Below the pieces are notes generated by a model. It was given only the letters and a program-made list of their open reading frames with translations. It was not told where the DNA came from and made no database searches. DNA of 64,000 bases from Cordilura impudica (taxonomy: Eukaryota; Arthropoda; Insecta; Diptera; Scathophagidae), in the NCBI GenBank assembly GCA_963682025.1, contig OY821519.1, positions 70,622,025 through 70,686,024 of the forward strand, given 5' to 3'. The position numbers were made by a program, and so were the translations under genes. How positions within the stretch are numbered: the first letter of the stretch is position 1; every line of letters starts with the position of its first letter. Shown in pieces: positions 53,521 to 62,989 of this stretch.

Positions 53521-54443
53521 TATAATGTATGTATATATATAATTGTGTATATAATTTATATATATAATGTAGTTCTTTACTGTAAAAATAGAAATATTTT
53601 GAGGATAGTCATCATACTTCATCGAGCGATTCACCATTATTTTTTTTTTATTAGTCGTGGAAATTGATTTTATCCCAAGCTCCAACATCAATAACTCGTG
53701 AATTGGACAATGTCAATTAAATCCATTCATTTTGAAACTAAAAAGTATGTAAATATTATGATATTCAAAAGTGGGTACGAGTATCTAATAAAAGATATTT
53801 CACCAAGGGCCTAATTATGGCTTGCATGAACGTATTTGCATTCAAAAATGCGATAAAAAAATGAGTATACTATTAGTTCTATGGAAAAAAAAAAAAAAAT
53901 TAAAACAAAAATTATTTAATTTTAAAATTTTTAAAATACTTGAAATTTAAGTTTTTTTTTTTTGTAGACTTTCATAGTACTTTAAATATAATTTCTTATA
54001 TTCTATCGTATAACATTGCAAATGGTTTCGGTAAATTCCGTTTGAATTTACCTTATTGAATACCAAAAACATAAAATCGACTCACATATGCGGTAATTGG
54101 GACCCAGCTCCCGTGATCGTGTGCACAGTACGACACCACCGATAGGGAGGCGTCACAACTAATTATAGTTTACGCCGTAAAAACAACTGTTTTTCACTTT
54201 CAGTAAATTTTTTTTTTCTAGAAACAATAACCATTAGCATTTAAAACTTGATAAGAATAGATAAAAATAAACCGGCTGCTTAATATAAACATATGAAAAC
54301 TCATTATTATTCTCACTCATGGATTGTAATGTTTTCATAAAATATATAAAATAAGTTTAATTATATTGAAATATTTAAAAAGCTAAAACTGTTCAAAATA
54401 TTTATATTTATAAATTTTTTTTAAATATATATTTCTTTTATAT
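53521..54443. other. unannotated stretch
   Basis: Mostly AT-rich. A less AT-rich patch at 54095-54180 (TCCCGTGATCGTGTGCACAG, then ACCACCGATAGGGAGGCGTC) stands out but has no assigned identity. Confidence 0.35.
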
Positions 54444-54905
54444 TATACCTTCCGCACCACTGTACAGAGGGTATGTATCAGTTTGTCATTCCGTTTGTAA
54501 CGTATGGAAAAATGCGTTTGCGACCCCATAAAGTCGATATAGTGAAGTCGATATAGTGAAGTCCGTCTGTCCGTCTGTTGAAATCACGCTCATTCACAAA
54601 ATAAAGCATTTACCTGGACAAAGTTAAAACAATATTGTTTGCCATTATGTCGAACAGGCTGGTATCGAAAATGGAGTAAATCGGGCATCATTGTGCCAAG
54701 ATATGTCCAAAAAGATGAAGATACCTCTAAAAAATTTGTTGTAATAATTTAGTATTAAGTTTATCAAATTACCAAATTGTTGCTTTTTAAAATATTTTGT
54801 TTATATTTGTTACAAATAGTGCAAGAAGTCTAGATATTAATGGAAACGGAAAACTGATATGGAGGGTACCAACGATTCGGCACAGCCGAAGTTAACGCTC
54901 TTAAT
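54444..54905 (+). mobile_element. DINE-1/INE-1-like element, second subfamily
   Basis: It starts TATACCTTCCGCACCACTGT, then GTTTGTCATTCCGTTTGTAA and GTCCGTCTGTCCGTCTGTTG. It ends with GATTCGGCACAGCCGAAGTT (hairpin TTCGGC/GCCGAA), then AACGCTCTTAATTGTTTTT. It resembles the copy at 10849 more than the AGTCGGTCTAGACCGACT group. A 16-bp duplication (AAGTCGATATAGTGAA) lies at 54530-54560. Confidence 0.85.
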
Positions 54906-56671
54906 TGTTTTTATTTATTTTTTATCTTATATTAATTTTTTTATTTTAATTTAATTTTTATTTTTTTAATTCAATATTTTTGATATTTATTTTTTTTATT
55001 TTTATATTTTTTTTTAATTTATATTTTTTTTTAGTTTATATTTTTTTTTAAAACATTTTGTACAGTAATTATACTAAAATTTTTTTTTCATAAAAACAAC
55101 ATAAAAGGGTTTCCGGTCCTTGGAAGAGATCTCTAAAATCATAAAAAAATTAAATTTTCATACAACTCTCATTGGGGTGGTTTGAAAATGTTATTATTAT
55201 TTTAACCAGATTCAATAAGGTCAATGATATTTTGTCCCCTCTTAGATTGTAGCAACGTTCTACTGTGGGAAATCTTGATTTCAATGTCATATTTCATTGC
55301 TTTGTGTTTGGTATACGACATTCTGTCTAGCCGTATTAAGATTAATTTTATTTTGTCAATGTGTATTTAGTAGAATATTTTTTGATTGTTTAGTATTTCT
55401 AATAATTTTCTATCTTTCAAATAATTTTATTTCATATTTTATTTAATAAGCCAATAGTTTTTTTTTTTTTTTTATTGCAAATATTTTGCTATTAATATAT
55501 TCCGCGCAACGTTTTAACAAACAAAAATCATAAAACGAAACGAAATAACAGAACAGATTCGCAGAATAAAAAAATAGTTTTTTAACGAGTTTCTGTAGAA
55601 TTAAAGCCGAACTAAAGAAATATAAATAAGACAATTTACTCTATTAAATGATGGAATTCGAAAGTTCCTTTCTTAAAAGAAATATTTACTCATAAATTTT
55701 TACTTTGACCATGAAGGGTGATATTAAGAGGGGGTAAGGTTTTAAAAGTTAAAAAATGTCGTATAAAGTGTCATAATTCTTTTTTGAAGATATGAATAAT
55801 GTTGGATTATTTATTTCATATACACGTTATAGCATAACATTTGAAGAATCTTTGAAAAAATTTCAATTACAAATTTTAATAAATAAGTCCGTGGCAGCGA
55901 ATCTCCAGACGCGGTGTTGTTTTGCGGTGAACATCATAACTCGTTACCGGATCATGTGAAATAAAAAATAGAAATGCGTTTAAAAGGTGACATGTTTTGT
56001 GAGGTAGTGACGAAAAGCTTTTTTTTTTTGCAGCATTTTGAAGTGAAAAACACGATTTTTTGCTATAAAATTTCGGGAATATGTTGTTAAAAAATGGGGA
56101 AGAAAATGGAAAATAAAAAAAAAACTTTTCGTGGTTACCTAATGATTTATGTGTAGATATAGTATGTAAAATTTCAAAAGAATCGGTCTAGTAGATTTTG
56201 AGTTATGATGTTCACGGACTTCGAACATTTATTTGCGAGAAAATCGATTTAAAGTTTTTTAAAAGCTGATTTATATACGATATACCGTATGAGGCCGGTC
56301 GCTGGAAACGCTGTATCTTCTTAAGTTTTGCTCCGATTTACTTGAAATTTTGACGCAACACTCTCGACATGTTGTACATTCAGAAAGAGAAAAGCAAAAA
56401 AAAAAAGAGGTTTTAATACCTTGTCCCCCTTATGGGCGTTGCTGCTCCTGTACAAAGTAAAATTCCTTGAGCGCTTAATCAGCCGAATACGAAGGGATCT
56501 CGAAAGTGCAGTGAGATGGTGCATTTTCGAGGAGGCCACAATTCTGGCATCTTTTTGCGAAAAGCTTCACGAAAATAATATTTCTTGTTGACGGTTTGAC
56601 CCGGCGGAAGGAACACATAATGCACTATACTAAAATAACTTGATTTTTTTTTTTTTTTTTTTTTTATAGCG
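54906..56671. other. unannotated stretch of about 1.8 kb
   Basis: No gene is identified. At 55880-56560 the sequence is more complex and contains AACATCATAACTCGTTACCG, later echoed as GAGTTATGATGTTCACGGAC in inverted order, about 270 bp apart. This suggests an old inverted-repeat element whose ends I cannot define. Confidence 0.4.
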
Positions 56672-56838
56672 ATTTTGGGGGTATATTTTCTAGCTTCACC
56701 TTTTGCACGAAGTGAAACGCCTCATTATGACCAATCAAAAGGTCAACGAAAGCCTTCTGCAACATTCTTAACGTTTCTGCAGCAGAAATTTCATTCCACA
56801 AAACAAAATTTAATGGAACTTCTTTGTTCAACAATATC
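56672..56838 (-). pseudogene. mariner transposase N-terminal fragment
   Basis: An open minus-strand stretch of about 50 codons reads NFVLWNEISAAETLRMLQKA, then FVDLLIGHNEAFHFVQKVKL. The AAETLRMLQKAF phrase and the position of the helix that follows match the N-terminal DNA-binding domain of SETMAR-type mariner transposases. Nothing of the catalytic domain is recognised nearby. Confidence 0.5.
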
Positions 56839-57429
56839 AGACACTTACTATTGAACCAATGAAGATATTGAAATGAAATTTGGGACAGATTTTAAAAACA
56901 AACATACAAATAGAATTGTATGCCCAAATCAATAATCACGGAAAGTTGAAATTAAAAACTCACAGAATGAGACTAGTGAATGGAAACTGCGATACAAAGT
57001 TAATATATAATATCGTACACCTGTAAGGTCTACTTAGATTTTATTAAAAAAAAAAAAAAAAATTGAAAAAATATATTTTTCTCAAGCTAAATTTTTAAAC
57101 TGCATGAAATATTCGTTTGTCTTGAAAGCCATTACTTTTAATATTGTGAATATGAAACTATTATATCGATCTGGCAATGCTCAATATGGCGGCAATGCTC
57201 AATCTGGCAACGCTAAAAATAAAGAGGTGCAATTCTAACGGGTACTTTCAAACAAGCTTAGTTTTTTACATTTATGCGATTTTATGTTACCCGCACAATT
57301 GTATGCCCCATCCAAACTATCTATCTATTTCAAACATTTTACTTTGTACCAAAACTTAATCGCATGAGAAGTATTTAATCATACTTTGTACATCGTCCAA
57401 TCAGCGAGTCAGTGATTAGCGTTACTATA
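56839..57429. other. unannotated spacer
   Basis: AT-rich with no recognised gene. It ends with the TA (57428-57429) used by the Tc1 element. Confidence 0.35.
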
Positions 57430-57526
57430 CAGTGTTGTGCAGAACAAAAGCAACCAAAATCACTTTTGAATTTTTTTGTATTTTTGAGCATGTTGTGGTT
57501 GTTTTTCCAAAATCTTCTCTAAAATA

Positions 57527-57901
57527 TCTATAATATTAATAGGCTAGGCGATTTCTTGTGACCGATGTTTTGTTCTACCGTTTTATCCCGATTTTGACCA
57601 AACAAATATTATTTGAAAGGTATTTCTTTTTAGCCGTTTTGCAGATTTACAGATTTTTAAATTTTTTCCTCTATTTTGAGTAAATTGCAATTAAAGTTGC
57701 TACTAACACATACCTAACATTTACAATGCTATGTGTGTGTTTATTAAATTTGTTCATGTGTTTGTAATAAAAATGAGTTTGTTTTTTGTGTTGATTTGTG
57801 AATTGGCTATAATTGATTAGCATACTTTTAGGGTCTTTATTTAATGAAAAACTAAATTTCCTAGAATTTGCACTCGAATTTCGAGGGCTGGAATTTGTTA
57901 G
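57527..57901 (+). mobile_element. Helitron copy, full length
   Basis: A precedes TCTATAATATTAATAGGCTA. The perfect palindrome CTCGAATTTCGAG stands about 11 nt before TTAG (57898-57901), a one-base variant of CTAG, and T follows. It lies inside the Tc1 element near its left end. Confidence 0.9.
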
Positions 57902-58058
57902 TTACAAATAAAAAGACAAAACTAAATTTGCAAATTAAAAGAACCGTTACATTTTTTTTTTTGGTGCAACACAAAAGCAACATATAACATTTTTCAATAT
58001 TTAGAGAAGAATCCGTTGTTTTTTATAACTTCGCGCCATCTACGAGAAATGGATTCTA

Positions 58059-59358
58059 ACGGGTGATTTTTTAAGAGCTTGATAACTTTTTTTTAAAAAA
58101 AAACGCATAAAATTTGCAAAATCTCATCGGTTCTTTATTTGAAACGTTAGATTGGTCCATGACATTTACTTTTTGAAGATAATTTCATTTAAATGTTGAC
58201 CGCGGCTGCGTCTTAGGTGGTCCATTCGGAAAGTCCAATTTTGGGCAACTTTTTCGAGCATTTCGGCCGGAATAGCCCGAATTTCTTCGGAAATGTTGTC
58301 TGCCAAAGCTGGAATAGTTGCTGGCTTATTTCTGTAGACTTTAGACTTGACGTAGCCCCACAAAAAATAGTCTAAAGGCGTCAAATCGCATGATCTTGGT
58401 GGCCAACTTACCGGTCCATTTCTTGAGATGAATTGTTCTCCGAAGTTTTCCCTCAAAATGGCCATAGAATCGCGAGCTGTGTGGCATGTAGCGCCATCTT
58501 GTTGAAACCACATGTCAACCAAGTTCAGTTCTTCCATTTTTGGCAACAAAAAGTTTGTTAGCATCGAACGATCGCCATTCACCGTAACGTTGCGTCCAAC
58601 AGCATCTTTGAAAAAATACGGTCCAATGATTCCACCAGCGTACAAACCACACCAAACAGTGCATTTTTCGGGATGCATGGGCAGTTCTTGAACGGCTTCT
58701 GGTTGCTCTTCACTCCAAATACGGCAATTTTGCTTATTTACGAAGCCATTCAACCAGAAATGAGCCTCATCGCTGAACAAAATTTGTCGATAAAAAAGCG
58801 GATTTTCTGCCAACTTTTCTAGGGCCCATTCACTGAAAATTAGACGTTGTGGCAGATCGTTCGGCTTCAGTTCTTGCATGAGCTGTATTTTATACGGTTT
58901 TACACCAAGATCTTTGCGTAAAATCTTCCATGTGGTCGAATAACACAAACCCAATTGCTGCGAACGGCGACGAATCGACATTTCACGGTCTTCAGTAACA
59001 CTCTCAGAAACAGACGCAATATTCTCTTCTGTACGCACTGTACGCATTCGTGTGGTTGGTTTAATGTCCAATAAAGTAAACTGAGTGCGAAACTTGGTCA
59101 CAATCGCATTAATTGTTTGCTCACTTGGTCGATTATGTAGACCATAAATCGGACGTAAAGCGCGAAACACATTTCGAACCGAACACTGATTTTGGTAATA
59201 AAATTCAATGATTTGCAAGCGTTGCTCGTTAGTAAGTCTATTCATGATGAAATGTCAAAGCATACTGAGCATCTTTCTCTTTGACACCATGTCTGAAATC
59301 CCACGTGATCTGTCAAATACTAATGCATGAAAATCCTAACCTCAAAAAAATCACCCGT
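58059..59358 (-). mobile_element. rosa-type (DD41D) element, structurally complete
   Basis: The terminal inverted repeats are ACGGGTGATTTTTT at both ends (14 bp exact), with TA duplications at 58057-58058 and 59359-59360. The total length of about 1.3 kb is normal for the superfamily. It holds one uninterrupted transposase gene. Complete ends, a clean duplication and an open frame together suggest recent arrival. Confidence 0.93.
58166..59245 (-). CDS. DD41D (rosa-type) transposase, intact frame
   Basis: 359 residues, beginning MNRLTNEQRLQIIEFYYQNQ, with no internal stop or frameshift. Residues 1-60 form the first helix-turn-helix, and residues 75-125 the second (MSIRRRSQQLGLCYSTTWKI). The catalytic acids are visible as Asp159 in LFSDEAHFW, Asp250 in WFQQDGATCHTA and Asp292 in CDLTPLDYFLWGYVKSK. 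Exactly 41 residues separate the last two, which defines the DD41D group known from the fruit-fly element rosa. The protein would bind the 14-bp ends, excise the element and reinsert it at TA. The start codon is the first ATG after the terminal repeat, about 110 bp inside the 5' end. All key residues are present, so it may be functional. Confidence 0.93.
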   Translation of the reverse strand: MNRLTNEQRLQIIEFYYQNQCSVRNVFRALRPIYGLHNRPSEQTINAIVTKFRTQFTLLDIKPTTRMRTVRTEENIASVSESVTEDREMSIRRRSQQLGLCYSTTWKILRKDLGVKPYKIQLMQELKPNDLPQRLIFSEWALEKLAENPLFYRQILFSDEAHFWLNGFVNKQNCRIWSEEQPEAVQELPMHPEKCTVWCGLYAGGIIGPYFFKDAVGRNVTVNGDRSMLTNFLLPKMEELNLVDMWFQQDGATCHTARDSMAILRENFGEQFISRNGPVSWPPRSCDLTPLDYFLWGYVKSKVYRNKPATIPALADNISEEIRAIPAEMLEKVAQNWTFRMDHLRRSRGQHLNEIIFKK

Positions 59359-59744
59359 TATAAGTGGTTGATAATATTGACTGCAATGTTTTCCACTCAG
59401 TTTCCAGTGTGGTTTACAATATCGGTACATGAGTTGCGACGAAAATCGGCACATTGCGCCGATAGTGGGATCTTAGCTTTAATGAGCAGTGTTTTTTTTT
59501 TTTTTTTGCTGGGCTGAAGCTTCGAAAACCCTCTTCCAATGTTCGGGGATGAACAGTCCTTGAATTTATATATAAATTTAACTCATTTAAAATAGTTTTG
59601 GATGATATAAATGGATATTTTTGCACAACTTGAAAATGTGATGGTCTGTTCTTTCATCTGTCTTCCGTGGCACTCTTCCTAAATGCAATGTATTTACAGA
59701 TTTTGTTTTCTTATAAGCCGATATATTATAGATTTATTAATACT

Positions 59745-59945
59745 AGTATAGCACGGCACTCGAAATCCAGTGCAAGTTCTAGGAAAGATTATTTTTTCAT
59801 TAAACGTTTGTCTTCTAATGTTTTTTCAATCTATATATATATATACATATATAGAACTTGCACTATATATATAAATTTATGAATATCTAAATGAGCCTAA
59901 AGGTATGATAATCAATTTTAGCAATTCACAATTCAATACAGAGCG
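59745..59945 (-). mobile_element. Helitron copy, rearranged and truncated
   Basis: It starts CTAGTATAGCACGGCACTCG at about 59745 and carries GTGCAAGTTCTAGG. After about 65 bp there is a TA-rich insertion in which TAGAACTTGCAC, the exact complement of GTGCAAGTTCTA, appears at about 59852. The consensus then returns with CCTAAAGGTATGATAATCAA and ends at about 59945. The inverted duplicate suggests local template switching. Confidence 0.7.
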
Positions 59946-60536
59946 TCTGATATATAATTTAAATCATTCGCATTAACAGGGTGTAACGAATTATAAATAT
60001 TTTATTTTATTTAATTTAATATATTTTTAAGACAGATTAAACATAAATTTTGTCATTCTCAGCTTCTCCTCCATATGAATTATAACTATACCAATTTTTA
60101 CCCTCCTCCATGCCCGCATATTGCTTGAAAAGGGAACTAAACCTTCACGTATTAATATATAGATTATACTTTTTAGTTAGTTCTATTTGACTCCTTCCAT
60201 TAGAATAATTATTATTTAATTTTTTTAAGTTTTCTGAGTATTTATCACGAGACGATTTGATTTAAATATATTCAATTTCACAACGGAAAGAAGCTAATTA
60301 AAAGAGAATGCAAAAAAGCCGTTAAACTTGACAGTAAAGACAATGTAAGCTTTTTATTTCTTAAAGTTGCTTTTGTTTTGCACAACTGAAATAGTTACAT
60401 TTTTTTGCAAAAAAAAAAAAAAAAAAATTGTAACGTTTCTTTTTGTTTACAAATTTAGTGTTGAATTTTTTTATTTGTTATATTATAGAGAGTAAGAAAT
60501 TATAAGGAAGATTTTGGAATAACAACAACATCCTTA
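59946..60536. other. unannotated part of the Tc1 element
   Basis: AT-rich and without recognised coding sequence. It contains a run of about 18 A at 60410-60427. Confidence 0.35.
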
Positions 60537-61330
60537 ACAAGTAAGAAAATTATAGTCGGTCTAGCCCGACTATACGATACCCTATACCATGGTTAAGAGA
60601 CCCTATCTCTTCGGTCCAACTAATTGGATATAGCAAATAAGCATAAACCAAATTTGAGTGGCATTTTTAATAATTTTTTTCGCTGCAGATATGAAAAAGT
60701 TCATATCGGATACTATATTTATATGGGGACTAGGTCGAAAAATGGACCGATCCTGACCATATTTGGTATAGTCACTTATACTTTGAAAAAATATATACAA
60801 ACCAAATTTGAGAAAAATCTGTGCAATATTTTTGTTTTTTTGATAGATTTAAGTGAAGATCGGGAAGCAGCTCTATATGGGGCCTTTGACTAAGAATTTT
60901 CCTATAGGGAGTAATTTTGAACTACTGATTAATGGATGTAATAAACACATACAAACCCAATTTGACTGAGATCTATATGATAATTTGGAACTTATGGCAA
61001 TTTATGTCGATTTCATAGGGGTCATTTGTATGGGGGCTAGGTCTGAACATGGACCGATTCTCACCGATTTCAATAGCGTTCATTCCATGGCCGATGGAAG
61101 CTTATATATCAAATTTCATCAAAATATATTCTTATTTGCGACCTGTAGTTTGATTACAAGCTTTACATGGACACACAGACGGACGGACGGACATGGCTAT
61201 TTCGACTTAAAAAGTGATTCTGAGTCGATCGGTATAATTAAAGATGGGTCGGTCTAGGACGAATATTTTTGGTTGTTACAAACAGCAGCACAAAGTCATT
61301 ATACCCAAACCACATAGTGGTATAGGGTAT
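60537..61330 (-). mobile_element. DINE-1-like element, full length
   Basis: On the minus strand it starts TATACCCTATACCACTATGT and ends with AGTCGGGCTAGACCGACT and ATTTTCTTACTTGTT. It is nearly identical in structure and sequence to 15096-15889, including the same C in the hairpin loop. It inserted close to the right terminus of the Tc1 element. Confidence 0.92.
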
Positions 61331-61388
61331 AAAAATACAAAGAAGTTCAATAGTGATTTTCGTTGCTTTTGTTCTGCACCACACTGTA

Positions 61389-62989
61389 CATTAGGGTATA
61401 TTATTTATAAAGGTAATCTCACTGAATAAAGTCATGACGTTCCGACCAAATTGAGGCCCCTAATCCCCATATAATTATCATTATCGTGTATGAAGCTTCT
61501 CATATTTGCAGACAATTTTTCCCGAATCTTACAATTATGGGTCATTTGTTAATTTTGCTTCTTGTCTATTATATCTGCTAACATACATATTTTGATAATA
61601 CTCGGAAAACAAAAAATTCTGAAAATTTATAATTTTTTTTTTTTTCATATCAAGACTTTTTATTTAAAATTTAAAACTAAAGCATATATTTTTTTTATTT
61701 TATTTCCAGAAATCTTTAAAAAGACGACCTATAATAAGCCCGAAATTATAATATTGAAGTGGTAAGTAATGAAACCCTTTATTATTTTTAAAATATTCAA
61801 AGCTTAAAAAATCGTAAGGCTGAGTTCATATGATGACTCCAACTGCGCTGGAACTAGGATGACAAATTAAATGAAGTTAGTAATTTTTTCCAACTTTTAA
61901 TTTATACCGCAACTTTTAAATATTTTACAAAAGAAGCGCTTCTTCCACCGCTTTCTTCCAGGATGTACTGCTTTCCATGTCTGGAATTGAAATTAAAGCG
62001 TTGGAGACATGATAGACGTTAAATTTTTCCATCATATTTTCCTTTTTTCTTAAATAAAATTACTTACCCTCTGCTATGATCTCAAGGTTTAATTGTTAAT
62101 GACTTTAAAATTTTACATCCATTTTTTTAAAAGATTTTTTCTTTCATAAAATCTATAAGTTGCAATAGCATTGTTAAGTGTATTAAAAGATTCATCGACA
62201 CAAAGGTAGACTTACACATGTTAATCTTTTGTCTTTTAATTAAATTGCATGTAAAATTTTGCAGAAAGTGTCTTTTGTGAAATTTTCTTATTTTTTAATA
62301 TTTTTAAAACAAACAATACCTTTTGAGCTTTTCACTTTTATATGCATTTTGTTTTTACTTAAAAATCCTATTGTTTTTTCGTTGAACAAATACTTTTTTT
62401 TTGTGTGTTTACATATCCTTTATATGTAAGAGTACGATGCTCATTTTTATGGTCCCTGCCATCAGAAAACTAAAAAAAAAAAAAAATGCCGAAAACAAAC
62501 ACCACCCATAAAATCATTGTTTTGTTAAGGTTGAATGTGATGACGTAAAAAGTGTAAAACAAAACACATTTCAACCAGTGTTTTTCTACACCTTTTTGTG
62601 TCAGTTTTAATGTTTACAAATTGTTGGTATTATGCAAAAAGGATTTTTTTTTTTGTGTAAATTTTATCTGATTTTCATTAAAAAAGTGGGTTTTAAAAAT
62701 TTTAATTAAAGTTTCTTTACATATAAATTTCTAATAATGCGGTTTAATGAGAGCCTTTTTTCTACTGAAATCAGATTTGTAGAGTTCTTCTATGACGTAC
62801 ATACATACCGTTTGCCAAGAAAATCTTTGCACAGTGAAAAAAAGTTGAAAATGTTATTTTCATTTAAGAATTTCAACAACAAATTCTTTATATTTTAGAG
62901 CGTATTTAGACGAGGGCTTTTTAACCTGACCTTTTCTTCAATTCTCTTTTGAAGATGCTACGTAAATACCCGAGCATTTACATTGTGCG
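61389..62989. other. unannotated stretch of about 1.6 kb
   Basis: No gene is called. On the minus strand at 61985-61895 an acceptor-like TTTCAATTCCAG precedes an open stretch reading TWKAVHPGRKRWKKRFFCKI and ending in a stop 8 codons later. This may be chance. Confidence 0.35.

Larger units (their letters stand above)
57960..59650 (-). pseudogene. Tc1-like transposase split by the rosa-type insertion
   Basis: At 59626-59414 the minus strand encodes the second DNA-binding subdomain (KYPFISSKTILNELNLYINS, then RTVHPRTLEEGFRSFSPAKK), in which a run of A/T breaks the frame. The catalytic middle is missing. At about 59400-59361 and 58056-58000 the C-terminus appears on either side of the insertion (ETEWKTLQSILSTT, then SISRRWREVIKNNGFF). 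The rosa-type element therefore sits in the last part of this gene. The copy is dead. Confidence 0.75.
57430..61386 (-). mobile_element. Tc1-like element hosting several insertions
   Basis: The terminal inverted repeats are CAGTGTTGTGCAGAACAAAA followed by GCAACC at the left, and the complement of CAGTGTGGTGCAGAACAAAA followed by GCAACG at the right. TA flanks both ends (57428-57429 and 61387-61388). Its transposase runs on the minus strand. Inserted inside are a Helitron (57527-57901), a rosa-type element (58059-59358), a disrupted Helitron (59745-59945) and a DINE (60537-61330). Confidence 0.9.

Noticed and set aside
15543..61257. A conserved short protein (start MELM, YVDFIGVICMG, RSEHGPILT) recurring at 15543, 26231 and 60985
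   Set aside because: These frames lie inside DINE copies on equivalent strands and recur because the copies are similar. Flanking copies have stops, and no family of this kind is coding.
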